Assembly (NCBI GenBank): GCA_003330885.1 | Contig: CP030277.1 | Coordinates: 1,860,001-1,924,000 of the forward strand | DNA length: 64,000 nucleotides | Direction: 5' to 3' | DNA from: Rhodobiaceae bacterium | GTDB taxonomy: Bacteria > Pseudomonadota > Alphaproteobacteria > Parvibaculales > Parvibaculaceae | In this document: positions 8,621-17,755 of the stretch, piece by piece | Position numbering within the stretch: the first letter of the stretch is position 1 | Layout: every line of letters begins with the position of its first letter | Translations under genes and position numbers: made by a program | Notes under the pieces: model-generated | What the model saw: the letters and a program-made list of their open reading frames with translations, nothing else | Databases searched by the model: none | What the model was told of the DNA's origin: nothing

Positions 8621-9532
8621 CTACTTGTTGAGATAGTTGAGCGGCGAGCCGGCACGCGGCCAGGTGCACTTCACCAACCGACCTGATGAGGAAAGCGTCA
8701 GATAGGCTGTCCTAAGATCATTCCCACCGAAACAGATATTCGTGGTGATGAAATCATCGGTCGGGAAATGCTCAATATCTCCCTCAGGAGAAATCGAGGT
8801 GATGCCGCCATTAAAGATGGTTGCGACGCAGACATTGCCTTCCGCATCCACCGCCAGACTGTCGAAATAGTTGAGGCCTGTCGGATTGCCGATCATACGT
8901 CCGTGATTTGGCGGACCCGCTGAGATGATGGCGCCCGGTTTCTCAATATCAAAACCCCAGAGCCGTCCCGCTTCCGTGCTCGCCACATAAACAACCTTCT
9001 CATCAGGCGAGAGACCCACCCCGTTCGGCGTCTCAATGGGAAACACGACTTGAGTGATGGAGGAGCCGTCGGGCTGTGCGTAGTAAAGTGCACCCAGATC
9101 CTTCACCCGACCATGGGTCTTGCCAAGGTCGGTGAACCAGAAGCCGCCCTCTTTATCAAACACGATATCATTGGGACCATTTAGCGGAATGCCATCGCAC
9201 TCCCGGTAAAGTTCCCTCACCTCGCCCGTCTCAAGATCGACCCGTTCAATGCGGCCGCCGGAATAGTCATCCGGCTTGCCACCTGGAATGATGAGTCCAT
9301 TGAGGTCGTGCCATTCAAAGCCGCCATTATTGCAGATGTAGACAGCTCCATCTGGACCGATCGCCGCGCCATTGGGGCCACCGCCGAGATCCGCAACCAC
9401 TTCCGTAGAGCCATCTGATTGTACCCGTGTCAGCGTGCCCCGCTTGATCTCGACAAGCAGCACGCTCCCGTCTGCCATAGCGATCGGACCTTCGGGAAAC
9501 TCCAGCCCACTCGCAATCTCTTCCATCTGCAT
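8621..9532 (-). CDS. SMP-30/gluconolactonase family protein
   Basis: Six-bladed beta-propeller lactonase/esterase family. EFPEGPIAMADGSVL near the N-terminus carries the metal-binding Glu of the family, and NGPNDIVFDKEGGFWFTD and TPNGVGLSPDEKVVYVA are the typical blade motifs with the other metal ligands (N and D). 303 residues, no signal peptide, so cytoplasmic. The substrate cannot be read from the sequence; relatives open sugar lactones or hydrolyse other lactones. ATG at 9532 has GGGAG seven bases ahead. Divergent from the serine hydrolase gene. Confidence 0.88.
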   Translation of the reverse strand: MQMEEIASGLEFPEGPIAMADGSVLLVEIKRGTLTRVQSDGSTEVVADLGGGPNGAAIGPDGAVYICNNGGFEWHDLNGLIIPGGKPDDYSGGRIERVDLETGEVRELYRECDGIPLNGPNDIVFDKEGGFWFTDLGKTHGRVKDLGALYYAQPDGSSITQVVFPIETPNGVGLSPDEKVVYVASTEAGRLWGFDIEKPGAIISAGPPNHGRMIGNPTGLNYFDSLAVDAEGNVCVATIFNGGITSISPEGDIEHFPTDDFITTNICFGGNDLRTAYLTLSSSGRLVKCTWPRAGSPLNYLNK

Positions 9533-9617
9533 GACGCAACTCCCAATTATGTGTTTTTATGGGGAGAGGGTCGGATAGCGACGTCGACCCGTCAACTGAT
9601 TTGCGAGACATCGGCGA

Positions 9618-11096
9618 ATGAAAATGCGCAACAGTTTCATCACAATGTTTTGCGCGGCCATCTGGGTAGCCGTGACCTCAAGCGTGAGCCTCGCGAACAC
9701 CGAACGCACAGCAGGGTTAGATTCTTTCATCCAGCAGCAACTAAGTGCGCATGAAGTCGCAGGTGCAAGTATTGCTGTGGTTCAAGAGGGCGCAGTCACT
9801 CACGAGGCGGCGTTTGGTACTGCATCCGCCGACACCACCACCCCTGTCGCCAAAGACACGGTGTTTCAAGCCGCGTCCATATCAAAAGCGGTGACGGCCT
9901 GGGGTGTGATGCGCCTGGTACAAGAAGGCAGGCTGGAGCTGGACGCTCCCATTTCCAAATACCTCACCCGCTGGAACCTCCCCATATCTCAATTCGATGA
10001 AAACGAAGTAACAATCCAGCGCGTTCTTTCTCACACCGCCGGACTCTCTCTGCCGTCCTATGTTGGTTTTGATCCAGGAAAACCCCTCCCCACCTTCGAA
10101 GCCTCACTTTCAGGCGGTACTGCAGGGTCGGGCTCACTCGAACTTGTCGCAAAACCAAATGAGCAATGGGCCTATTCAGGCGGCGGGTATACCCTGCTTG
10201 GTCTCATCATCGAGGAAGTCACCGGCCAGACTTTCGCTGACTATATGGTTGAGAAAATCCTTCTGCCTCTTGGCATGACAAGTTCCAGTTACTTCCCAAC
10301 CGACGCTTTGTTGTCTCGCACGGCGCAAGCTCACGATTTTCATCTGAACACCATTCCCAACTATCGCCTCGCCGCTCAAGGAGCTGGGTCTCTACACACA
10401 ACCGCTGGTGATCTGGCGCGCTTTGCCGTTGCTAACATGAACGATAACCCAGTGCTTAACCGCGAAACGCTGCGAGAGATGCACGCCCCCATAATCGATA
10501 CAGGATTTGGCAGCGAAATGAGTCTCGGCTTTTTCGTTGAAGGAAACGGTCAGCTCATTGGCCACAGTGGCAGCAACCGCGGATGGAAGACGCGCATCCA
10601 GTTCTGGCCTGCATCCAATGTTGGGTTGGTCGTCCTCACAAATTCTGAAAGCGGCGAAGCGCTCGTAAGCGGTACGTTTTGCTATTGGAATGATGTATTT
10701 GAAATCGGGTTACTTACAGAAACTTGCGCCACTCAAAAAGAACAACAAGGCCGGCTTGAGACGGTTGGCTGGTTGACCACCATTTTGATCACGAGCATAG
10801 CGCTCGCCCTCGCATTGCGTTTGCTGTCGAACGTCCTTCTCAAGAAGCGGAGGCTTGCGCGCCCCACCGCGACTGAATGGCGGAGCTGGGCGATCGGACT
10901 GCTCTTGCTACTTGCCATCGGCCACAGCCTATTCCTCTACACAGGTCTTGGTGTCTGGGCAGTCGCAGGAATTCCATGGGGCTTTAGTATTACGGACCAT
11001 GCGCCCGCCCCCATTCAATACGCGTTCCACGCCTTACTGGGGCTATATACACTTTCTGCAGTGTCTCTTTTGATGCGGCGTGCAAACAATCAATAG
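9618..11096 (+). CDS. CubicO/beta-lactamase-fold serine hydrolase with C-terminal membrane helices
   Basis: Class C beta-lactamase-like hydrolase (PF00144 type), exported by an N-terminal signal peptide (about residues 1-26, cleavage near SLA). Catalytic S87-x-x-K90 (SISK) is present; the second motif reads YSGGGY, where most relatives have YSN; the third is HSGSNRG in place of KTG. After about residue 375 come three hydrophobic helices ([35 protein letters not shown] and a final one), so the catalytic domain is probably anchored on the outer face of the inner membrane. The substrate is unknown (esterase, peptidase or penicillin-binding). Its end overlaps the convergent frmA end by 7 bases. 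Confidence 0.87.
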   Translation: MKMRNSFITMFCAAIWVAVTSSVSLANTERTAGLDSFIQQQLSAHEVAGASIAVVQEGAVTHEAAFGTASADTTTPVAKDTVFQAASISKAVTAWGVMRLVQEGRLELDAPISKYLTRWNLPISQFDENEVTIQRVLSHTAGLSLPSYVGFDPGKPLPTFEASLSGGTAGSGSLELVAKPNEQWAYSGGGYTLLGLIIEEVTGQTFADYMVEKILLPLGMTSSSYFPTDALLSRTAQAHDFHLNTIPNYRLAAQGAGSLHTTAGDLARFAVANMNDNPVLNRETLREMHAPIIDTGFGSEMSLGFFVEGNGQLIGHSGSNRGWKTRIQFWPASNVGLVVLTNSESGEALVSGTFCYWNDVFEIGLLTETCATQKEQQGRLETVGWLTTILITSIALALALRLLSNVLLKKRRLARPTATEWRSWAIGLLLLLAIGHSLFLYTGLGVWAVAGIPWGFSITDHAPAPIQYAFHALLGLYTLSAVSLLMRRANNQ

Positions 11097-12199
11097 AGCA
11101 CGACTGAGCGGATAGACTCGCCAGCATGCATCAGATCAAAGCCCTTATTGATGTCCTCCAGCGGCATAGTGTGGGTAATGAGATCGTCGATATTGATCTT
11201 GCCATCCATGTACCAATCCACGATTGACGGCACATCGGTCCGGCCCCGTGCTCCCCCAAACGCAGTACCGCGCCAACTTCGGCCCGTCACCAGCTGGAAC
11301 GGACGCGTAGAGATTTCCTGCCCAGCGCCAGCCACGCCAATGATGATGCTTTCGCCCCATCCTTTATGGGCACACTCAAGCGCCTGACGCATGGTGTTCA
11401 CATTGCCGATACACTCGAACGAATAGTCAGCACCACCGCCGGTGAGTTCTACAAGGTGACCAACAATGTCACCTTTAATCTCTTTCGGATTGACGAAGTC
11501 GGTCATTCCAAACTGCTCACCAAGTGCCTTACGGTCATTATTGAGATCAACACCGACAATCTGCTTGGCACCCACCATGCGGGCACCCTGGATCACATTG
11601 AGCCCGATGCCACCCAGCCCGAACACAACCACCGTTGAGCCAGGCTCCACCTTGGCGGTATTGACCACAGCGCCAATGCCCGTGGTCACGCCGCAACCGA
11701 TGTAACAGACCTTGTCGAACGGCGCGTCTTTGCGGATCTTCGCCAGTGCGATCTCCGGCACGACGGAATAGTTCGCGAATGTCGAGCAGCCCATATAGTG
11801 CAGCACTGGCTTGCCCTTATAGGAAAAGCGGCTGGACCCATCGGGCATCAAGCCCTGGCCTTGCGTCTCCCGGATCGACTGACAGAGGTTGGTCTTCGGA
11901 TTGAGGCAATAATCGCATTCCCGGCATTCGGGCGTGTAGAGCGGGATCACATGATCGCCAACGCTGAGCGAGGTAACGCCCTCGCCCACTTCAACTACGA
12001 CACCCGCGCCCTCATGCCCCAGGATCGCAGGGAAGAGCCCTTCGGGGTCATCACCAGACATTGTGAACGCATCTGTGTGACAAAGACCGGTCGCCTTCAT
12101 CTCAACGAGCACTTCGCCCGCGCGTGGGCCTTCCAGCTGAACTGTCTCAATTTCCAGAGGCTTGCCCGCCTCAAATGCCACTGCCGCTCTAACGTCCAT
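11090..12199 (-). CDS. frmA: S-(hydroxymethyl)glutathione dehydrogenase / class III alcohol dehydrogenase
   Basis: Zinc- and NAD-dependent enzyme that oxidises S-hydroxymethylglutathione in formaldehyde detoxification; class III ADHs also reduce S-nitrosoglutathione. Catalytic zinc ligands lie in GLCHTDAF and GHEGAG, structural zinc ligands in the four-Cys loop [15 protein letters not shown], and the Rossmann motif is [10 protein letters not shown]. 369 residues matches the family exactly. GGGAG precedes the ATG. It follows a GFA-domain protein, DUF1499 and folA on the same strand. Confidence 0.97.
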   Translation of the reverse strand: MDVRAAVAFEAGKPLEIETVQLEGPRAGEVLVEMKATGLCHTDAFTMSGDDPEGLFPAILGHEGAGVVVEVGEGVTSLSVGDHVIPLYTPECRECDYCLNPKTNLCQSIRETQGQGLMPDGSSRFSYKGKPVLHYMGCSTFANYSVVPEIALAKIRKDAPFDKVCYIGCGVTTGIGAVVNTAKVEPGSTVVVFGLGGIGLNVIQGARMVGAKQIVGVDLNNDRKALGEQFGMTDFVNPKEIKGDIVGHLVELTGGGADYSFECIGNVNTMRQALECAHKGWGESIIIGVAGAGQEISTRPFQLVTGRSWRGTAFGGARGRTDVPSIVDWYMDGKINIDDLITHTMPLEDINKGFDLMHAGESIRSVVLY

Positions 12200-12273
12200 T
12201 TCACACTCCCCTGTCGCAACCGCTTTCCCGGTTAGCGTTGTACTTCCAGATTAGACAAACCTGATGCAAGTCT

Positions 12274-12693
12274 TCATCGATAAATCAGCTCGACAGGTGT
12301 CCACGCCGCTTCTCGCCGGGCATTCCGCTCATCAAGAATCTCATCCGATGAATCGGTTGCCATAGTATCCGCAGTCTCAATATCCAGAAACAGATTAGCG
12401 TTGATCACCATACGCAGACCATGTTCTGTCGAGCAGACCGACCCGACCAACACCCCGCACCGCTTGCAAGACAAAAAATCAGCCGTTTTCATCCCAAACT
12501 GATAGCGAATAAACGCGTCAGGATTGTCCGCACGAACCTCGACACATCCATTCGGGTCAGAAAGATACCGCGCACCCTGCATCCGGCAGTGATCGCATTG
12601 ACATGCCCGCGGGCGCATAGAGGAAAGCGGCTCTGTTGATTCAAAACAGACCGAGACCGCACCGCAATGGCAGCTGCATTCGTGCGAGTGCAT
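12274..12693 (-). CDS. GFA/CENP-V domain protein (glutathione-dependent formaldehyde-activating type)
   Basis: 139-residue zinc protein. CSCHCGAVSV near the N-terminus, ACQCDHCRMQG in the middle and CKRCGVLVG further on supply the cysteine pairs of the Mss4-like GFA fold. The prototype, Gfa of Paracoccus, was reported to speed formation of S-hydroxymethylglutathione, and frmA lies 74 bases downstream, so a role in formaldehyde handling is a reasonable inference. Many GFA-family proteins have no such activity. Its ATG overlaps the stop of the DUF1499 gene (TAATG). Confidence 0.87.
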   Translation of the reverse strand: MHSHECSCHCGAVSVCFESTEPLSSMRPRACQCDHCRMQGARYLSDPNGCVEVRADNPDAFIRYQFGMKTADFLSCKRCGVLVGSVCSTEHGLRMVINANLFLDIETADTMATDSSDEILDERNARREAAWTPVELIYR

Positions 12694-13076
12694 TAAGTCA
12701 GCGCAGCGTCGAGCTTCTTCAGCCAGCTCTCAATGCGTTTTCTATTCACACCAAGATCTGAGTGCCCAACCTTTGAGCGGCTATAGATGGCAAATGTCGA
12801 GCTCCCGTCACCTAAGTCCATCGCCTCAAATGTAATGGTATCTGGAAAGCGCATCAGGGCCGAACGTTGCACGAACTCCCGCTGACCATCATCCGCCTGT
12901 TTTCTCGTGACCCGTGGTTCCGCCAGCGCCACATCCGCAAATGTATCTTCCAGCTTCTGCGCATCGACCGAATAGGTCTTGGGTGCCGCGTGAGGTGTCG
13001 CGTTCTGGCAGTGCCCCTCCGGCGCGATCAGAAACTGATTGGGTTTACGGGTAAGTTTGAAGGTCTTGAAATCCAT
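12693..13076 (-). CDS. DUF1499 family protein
   Basis: 127 residues with the DUF1499 hallmark SRSKVGHSDLGVNRKRIESWL close to the C-terminus and an N-terminal NQFLIAPEGHC segment. The middle matches the usual pattern of a small domain with FPDTITFEAMDLGDGSSTFAIYSRS. Function unknown in the family. No signal peptide. The gene lies between folA (24 bases upstream) and the GFA gene (overlap), so probably in one transcript with them. Confidence 0.85.
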   Translation of the reverse strand: MDFKTFKLTRKPNQFLIAPEGHCQNATPHAAPKTYSVDAQKLEDTFADVALAEPRVTRKQADDGQREFVQRSALMRFPDTITFEAMDLGDGSSTFAIYSRSKVGHSDLGVNRKRIESWLKKLDAALT

Positions 13077-13100
13077 TGCGTCTCTCCTTTGAAACAGAGG

Positions 13101-13607
13101 CTACACCCGTTCCAGCACAAGAAGCGAATACTCGTCACTGTCACGTTCATTGCGCGGCTGGCGGACATTGCGCACTTCGCGCCACTCTGAGCGATCAAAA
13201 TCTGGGAACTTCGTGTCCCCCTCCGGTGAGGCATGCACTTCTGTCAGATAGATCCGCGTTGCCTTCGTCAGCGTTGCTGCATAAATCTCCGCACCGCCCA
13301 GGATCATGAGCTCATCAACACCGAGTTCCCCACAAAGCACCTCGGCACGCCCAAGCGCGGCATCGACACTGGTGAACACTTCCGCGCCCGGCGCATCATA
13401 GTCAGGATCACGGGTCACCACGAGATTGGGACGTCCCGGTAGTGGCCGCCTTGGAAAACTCTCCCAGGTCTTGCGGCCCATGATGATGGGCTTGCCCATC
13501 GTCATGCGCTTCAAATATTGCAGATCGCCAGACAAGCGCCAGGGCATGGCATTGTCTTTGCCAATCACGCTGTTTTCAGCGATCGCCACAAAAAGACAGA
13601 TATGCAT
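13101..13607 (-). CDS. folA: Dihydrofolate reductase
   Basis: NADPH-dependent reduction of dihydrofolate to tetrahydrofolate, needed to recycle folate after thymidylate synthesis. The ENSVIGKDNAMPW N-terminus, GDLQYLKRMT (catalytic acid D), GRKTWESFP (NADPH site) and the GGAEIYA motif are all in place; 168 residues is normal. First gene of the minus-strand group folA-DUF1499-GFA-frmA. thyA lies 510 bases upstream in the same orientation, separated by a plus-strand DUF1330 gene. Confidence 0.97.
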   Translation of the reverse strand: MHICLFVAIAENSVIGKDNAMPWRLSGDLQYLKRMTMGKPIIMGRKTWESFPRRPLPGRPNLVVTRDPDYDAPGAEVFTSVDAALGRAEVLCGELGVDELMILGGAEIYAATLTKATRIYLTEVHASPEGDTKFPDFDRSEWREVRNVRQPRNERDSDEYSLLVLERV

Positions 13608-13824
13608 GTCGACCCGGTACCTATTCCTGGAGAAACCAACTCTCGCTACCTATCACGGCGCCTGGATAGGCTCAAAATTTTTCGGCTGTGTTTGTTGTCG
13701 CAAGCAAACCCGGTTGCGAAATCGCCCGGTCACTTTCGCAATAGCTCTTGCCTCGAACCACAATTGATCATCTGGACAGAACATTCTGCAATGGGCGCAA
13801 CGCTTCACTACGAAGGAGAACACC

Positions 13825-14115
13825 ATGACCGTTTACGTCCTCGCACAATTCAAGATCCACAATCGCGACCAATATGAAAAATACGCCGCGGCCTTCCTGC
13901 CTCACTTCGCAGAGCACAAAGGCACAGCCCTCGTTTCGGACGAGAATGTCTCTGTAAAGGAAGGTACCTGGGACAATACAAAAGCCGTGCTTCTCTCTTT
14001 CCCAGATGAAGCGGCCTTCGAAGACTGGGCGCTGTCAGATGAATACCAGGAGATCGCGAAAGACCGACAGGCAGCGACGGAAGGCTCGGTCGTCCTTCTA
14101 CATGGTCTTCAATAG
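13825..14115 (+). CDS. DUF1330 family protein
   Basis: 96-residue dimeric alpha/beta-barrel (ferredoxin-like) protein. YVLAQFKIHNRDQYEKYAAA at the start and FPDEAAFEDWALSDEYQEI further on are the family's conserved strands and helix. Function unknown. AAGGAG precedes the ATG. The gene sits on the plus strand between the minus-strand thyA and folA and ends one base from the thyA stop. The 217-base gap upstream (13608-13824) must hold divergent promoters, but I see no clear boxes. Confidence 0.88.
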   Translation: MTVYVLAQFKIHNRDQYEKYAAAFLPHFAEHKGTALVSDENVSVKEGTWDNTKAVLLSFPDEAAFEDWALSDEYQEIAKDRQAATEGSVVLLHGLQ

Positions 14116-14116
14116 A

Positions 14117-14911
14117 TCAAACAGCCACCGGCGCTGAGATGTGCGGATGCGGGTCGTAGCCCACCAATTCGAAATCATCGAAAGTGAAATCGAAAAGGCT
14201 TTTCACATCCGGATTGATTTTCATCTGCGGCAGCGCCCGCGGCTCGCGCGAGAGCTGCAGGTCTGTCTGTTCCAGGTGGTTGGAATAGAGATGCGCATCG
14301 CCGAACGTGTGGATGAACTCACCCGCTTCGAGCCCCGTCACCTGCGCCATCATCTGCAAGAGCAGCGCGTAGGACGCGATATTGAACGGCACGCCGAGAA
14401 ACACATCCGCTGAACGCTGATAGAGCTGGCAGGAGAGTTTTCCGTCTGCCACATAGAACTGGAACATACAGTGGCACGGCGGCAGTGCCATATTGTCCAC
14501 ATCAGCTACATTCCAGGCAGAAACAATCAGGCGACGTGAATCAGGGTTGTTCTCAATTTGGTCGATCAGGTTTTTGATCTGATCAATCGTGCTGCCGTCG
14601 GGCGTTGGCCAGCTGCGCCACTGGTGACCATAAACGGGTCCGAGATCACCCTTCTCATCCGCCCACTCGTCCCAGATGCTCACCCCGTTTGCTTTGAGGT
14701 AGGCGATATTCGTGTCGCCCGCGATAAACCAGAGCAGCTCATGAACGATGGATTTCAGATGCAGCTTCTTGGTTGTGACCATCGGGAACCCGTCCGCCAG
14801 ATCAAATCGCATCTGGTGGCCAAACACCGAGCGCGTACCCGTGCCCGTTCGGTCGGTCTTTTCAGCGCCTGTGTCACGGATCCGGCGCATCAGGTCATGA
14901 TATTGCTGCAT
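14117..14911 (-). CDS. thyA: Thymidylate synthase
   Basis: Methylates dUMP to dTMP with methylene-tetrahydrofolate, producing dihydrofolate for FolA. The nucleophile Cys is in [12 protein letters not shown], the phosphate-binding arginines in [16 protein letters not shown], and [15 protein letters not shown] and HIYS-type HLYSNHLEQ are the folate and dUMP motifs. 264 residues equals the short E. coli type. Divergent from the acyl-CoA ligase gene. Confidence 0.98.
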   Translation of the reverse strand: MQQYHDLMRRIRDTGAEKTDRTGTGTRSVFGHQMRFDLADGFPMVTTKKLHLKSIVHELLWFIAGDTNIAYLKANGVSIWDEWADEKGDLGPVYGHQWRSWPTPDGSTIDQIKNLIDQIENNPDSRRLIVSAWNVADVDNMALPPCHCMFQFYVADGKLSCQLYQRSADVFLGVPFNIASYALLLQMMAQVTGLEAGEFIHTFGDAHLYSNHLEQTDLQLSREPRALPQMKINPDVKSLFDFTFDDFELVGYDPHPHISAPVAV

Positions 14912-15061
14912 GAAGGTCTCTTCCCAATCTTGGAGGCCATTTTAACAAGCTCTTCGATTCGTGCCACTCGCCATTGATCTCACTTGATAGAGAAGCCAGC
15001 CTTCGCTCTAATTGGCCCCATACCCGATTGGGGAGAATGGAGCATCTTGGGGAGGAAGCTC

Positions 15062-16633
15062 ATGCGCCTACAGGACAATTTCGAATATTACGCCCGTATT
15101 CATGGGGATGCCTTCTACGCCCGCTGCGGCAACCGCACCTTGACCTATGCGGAGGCCAATGAAGAGGCCAACAAGCTGGCTAACCTGCTGATTTCGCAAG
15201 GGTTAGAGGTCGGCGACCGCTTTGCCTATCTCTCCAAAAATTCTCTTGAAATGTCAATCCTCTACCATGCATCCGGCAAGGCAGGCGCCGTCCCGGTCCC
15301 GCTCAATTACCGCCTGGCTCCAGCAGAATGGGCCTACATCATCAATGATGCTGGCGCGAAACTGCTCTTCGCCCACAAAGACCTTGCCCCCGCTGTGGAT
15401 ACGGTCCGAGCGGACCTCAAATCTGTCGAGACCTGCTACGCCATTGATGTCACGCCACCCGCAGGCTGGGAGGATTATGCTGCGGCGGTTGCCGCCCAGG
15501 ACACAGCCAACATTCCAGACCGAGGCGTCACGGGCGATAACGCCCTCTACCAGATGTACACATCAGGCACGACCGGTCGCCCGAAAGGCGCCATCCTCAC
15601 CCACAGCAATATCCTGGCCAACCTGGAGCAGATGCGAAATGTGATTTCCGCGCGCATGACTTTGGGCGACAAAATCCTGGTTGCCGCGCCGATGTATCAC
15701 GCGGCGGGAACCATGGTCAGTCTCCATGGGCTGCATTCAGGCGCAGGCGTGGTCATTCACGAAGACTTCGTACCTGGGGATGTGGTCGACGCGCTTGCCA
15801 ATGATGGCATAACCACAACAGTTCTTGTCCCTGCCATGATCCAGGCCTGCCTTGTTATGGTGCCTGATGTGAAGGACCGTGATTACTCGTCCCTCAAAGC
15901 CATGGTGTATGGTGCATCGCCCATCGCAGAGGAAACACTGCGCGGCGCCATGGAAACTTTTGAGTGCGATTTCTACCAAGCCTTCGGCATGACAGAGACA
16001 ACCTCATCTGTCGTCTACCTCAATGCCGAAGACCATGTACGGGCCCTCAAAGAAAAGCCGGAACTGCTGCTCGCCGCCGGTCGCGCCATCACAGGCACAC
16101 ACGTGCGCATCGTTGATGAGAATGACGAGGATGTGCCAGTAGGAGAAGTGGGCGAGATCATCTGCAAAGGCCCACAGATCATGCAGGGCTACTGGAACAT
16201 GGAGGAAGCAACAGCCGAAGCGCTCCGAGACGGTTGGATGCATACAGGCGATGCCGCCAGTATGGACGAAGAAGGCTATGTCTACATTCAGGACCGCATC
16301 AAAGACATGATCGTGTCGGGCGGCGAAAACGTCTATCCTCGTGAAGTTGAAAACGCGCTCTTTGAACATCCCGCTATTGTCGATGCTGCTGTGTTTGGCA
16401 TTCCCGGCGCGAAGTTTGGGGAGGACGTGATGGCAACGGTTGTTCTGAAAGAAGGCGAAAGCCTAACCGAGGACGACGTCATCAACTTCTGCCGAACCAA
16501 ACTGGGCGGCTACAAGATCCCGCGCCGGGTCTACTTCATGGACGAGCTGCCCCGCAATGCCAGCGGCAAGGTTCTGAAAAAAGATCTGCGGGAGCCCTAT
16601 TGGGAAGGCCACACCCGCAGAGTTTCTGGTTGA
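15062..16633 (+). CDS. Acyl-CoA synthetase (AMP-forming, fatty acid-CoA ligase type)
   Basis: Adenylate-forming enzyme that activates a carboxylic acid, probably a medium or long fatty acid, to its CoA ester. The P-loop YTSGTTGRPKGAILTHSN, motif A5 YQAFGMTET, the A7/A8 hinge YVYIQDRIKDMIVSGGENVYP and the catalytic Lys near the C-terminus (PRNASGKVLKKDL) are complete. The frame is open from 14984, but GGGGAGGAAGCTC directly before ATG 15062 sets the start; 523 residues. Chain-length specificity cannot be inferred. It ends exactly at the base before the convergent secreted-protein gene. Confidence 0.93.
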   Translation: MRLQDNFEYYARIHGDAFYARCGNRTLTYAEANEEANKLANLLISQGLEVGDRFAYLSKNSLEMSILYHASGKAGAVPVPLNYRLAPAEWAYIINDAGAKLLFAHKDLAPAVDTVRADLKSVETCYAIDVTPPAGWEDYAAAVAAQDTANIPDRGVTGDNALYQMYTSGTTGRPKGAILTHSNILANLEQMRNVISARMTLGDKILVAAPMYHAAGTMVSLHGLHSGAGVVIHEDFVPGDVVDALANDGITTTVLVPAMIQACLVMVPDVKDRDYSSLKAMVYGASPIAEETLRGAMETFECDFYQAFGMTETTSSVVYLNAEDHVRALKEKPELLLAAGRAITGTHVRIVDENDEDVPVGEVGEIICKGPQIMQGYWNMEEATAEALRDGWMHTGDAASMDEEGYVYIQDRIKDMIVSGGENVYPREVENALFEHPAIVDAAVFGIPGAKFGEDVMATVVLKEGESLTEDDVINFCRTKLGGYKIPRRVYFMDELPRNASGKVLKKDLREPYWEGHTRRVSG

Positions 16634-17338
16634 TCAGCGAAGCGGTTTCACAACGTAGTAGGCAAACGCCGTCAGGTGTGCCTGATTGAAGAGACCAATA
16701 CGTTCCAACAGAGACTGGTTATTGTTCCGAAACCGCTCACCCGCTTCAGGCGTGTCATAGGAAAGCAAGACCGCTTCGTCTGGTGTCGGCATGCCGGCTG
16801 CTCGGTGAACCTCGATAAACGCTTCGTTGCGATACGCATCATCCAGTCCAGCAACTGTCGCACCAAGTGCTGCCAAGTCAGCATCCCGAGCGGCCAGGTC
16901 ACTATTGGAATAGCGGCTGAGCTTCAAGATATAGGCTCGCCCAATGACGTTTCGTTCGATCATGGGGCCTTCCAGATAGCGCCCTTCTACAAGGGCAACA
17001 GGCACTGCGACGTCTGACAAACCATTGAGCGCCAAACGTCCAGCTGAGTCATCCAGCAAGGGCGAGCGACAGATAATGTGAATAAGCCGGTTTGCCACCG
17101 CAAGGCCAATGTCAGCTTGTACACCCACCACCTCACCTACACGCGCAACAGCACAGCCCTGCGACGAGAGAGCGGCTTCCGTTTCACTGACGGCTTCGTC
17201 AAAGCGCACAGGATCAGCCGCGTTGTAAAGTCCGATGACACCAGATTGCGTATTCGCAAACGCTGGCAAGGCCAAAGCAACAAGCGAGAAGAGAACCGTA
17301 CTGACAAAGAGTACGGAATGTCGGAATGGATAGATCAT
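16634..17338 (-). CDS. Secreted protein of unknown function
   Basis: 234 residues with a Sec signal peptide (hydrophobic core LFVSTVLFSLVALALPAFA, cleavage after AFA near 28). The mature part is mixed alpha/beta with two cysteines (SQGCAVA and HIICRSP) that could pair in the periplasm, and a helical C-terminus ending in YYVVKPLR. I do not recognise a family. AAGGAATTCC precedes the ATG. It follows the 96-residue gene at 17366-17656 by 27 bases and probably shares its transcript; both are divergent from a LysR regulator. Confidence 0.75.
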   Translation of the reverse strand: MIYPFRHSVLFVSTVLFSLVALALPAFANTQSGVIGLYNAADPVRFDEAVSETEAALSSQGCAVARVGEVVGVQADIGLAVANRLIHIICRSPLLDDSAGRLALNGLSDVAVPVALVEGRYLEGPMIERNVIGRAYILKLSRYSNSDLAARDADLAALGATVAGLDDAYRNEAFIEVHRAAGMPTPDEAVLLSYDTPEAGERFRNNNQSLLERIGLFNQAHLTAFAYYVVKPLR

Positions 17339-17365
17339 GTAGGAATTCCTTTGTGCAGAAGCCGC

Positions 17366-17656
17366 TCACGCAACATCAATGAACACTTTGTGGTTTTTAA
17401 AAACATCTGTGGGGAGATCCCCGGGCGCCGCCGTCAACTCCTGAATGGCCATGATAGGAGCGGACATAAACACGGTCGGATGAGCTGGAACTGAAAGGCT
17501 CGCCGCATGCCCTACGAACCGAGCCTTAAAGTCAGCCTCAGTCCACCCATATTCAACGCGTGCCTGTTCTTCGCCATTCTTTGTAAGAGCAAGCCGCATC
17601 TCCCCCTTCATCGGTCCCTCAATGTCAGCGTCAATGAGCGTTACTTCGTAATCCAT
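17366..17656 (-). CDS. Small protein of unknown function
   Basis: 96-residue soluble acidic protein without signal peptide or membrane segment, beginning DYEVTLIDADIEGP and ending VFKNHKVFIDVA. I do not recognise a family. The ATG at 17656 has AGGAGG seven bases ahead, a strong ribosome site; the GTG one codon upstream is less likely. It opens the minus-strand pair with the secreted protein and is divergent from the LysR gene, which may regulate it. Confidence 0.75.
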   Translation of the reverse strand: MDYEVTLIDADIEGPMKGEMRLALTKNGEEQARVEYGWTEADFKARFVGHAASLSVPAHPTVFMSAPIMAIQELTAAPGDLPTDVFKNHKVFIDVA

Positions 17657-17716
17657 CACTCTTCCTCCTATACCGGTTGAGGGGGCGGAAGATGACTGAT
17701 ATCAAGCGGATTGAAA

Positions 17717-17749
17717 ATTATCCAAATGTGAAACATATTGGTGCATAAT
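17717..17749. promoter_or_regulatory. Imperfect inverted repeat in the LysR divergent gap
   Basis: ATTATCCAAATG on the left and CATATTGGTGCATAAT on the right are imperfect mirror copies (ATTAT/ATAAT, CCAA/TTGG, ATG/CAT) around a 5-base centre. It lies immediately upstream of the LysR start and in the intergenic space to 17656. LysR regulators commonly bind such AT-rich interrupted dyads in divergent promoters; binding here is inference. Confidence 0.4.
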
Positions 17750-17755
17750 AAATCC

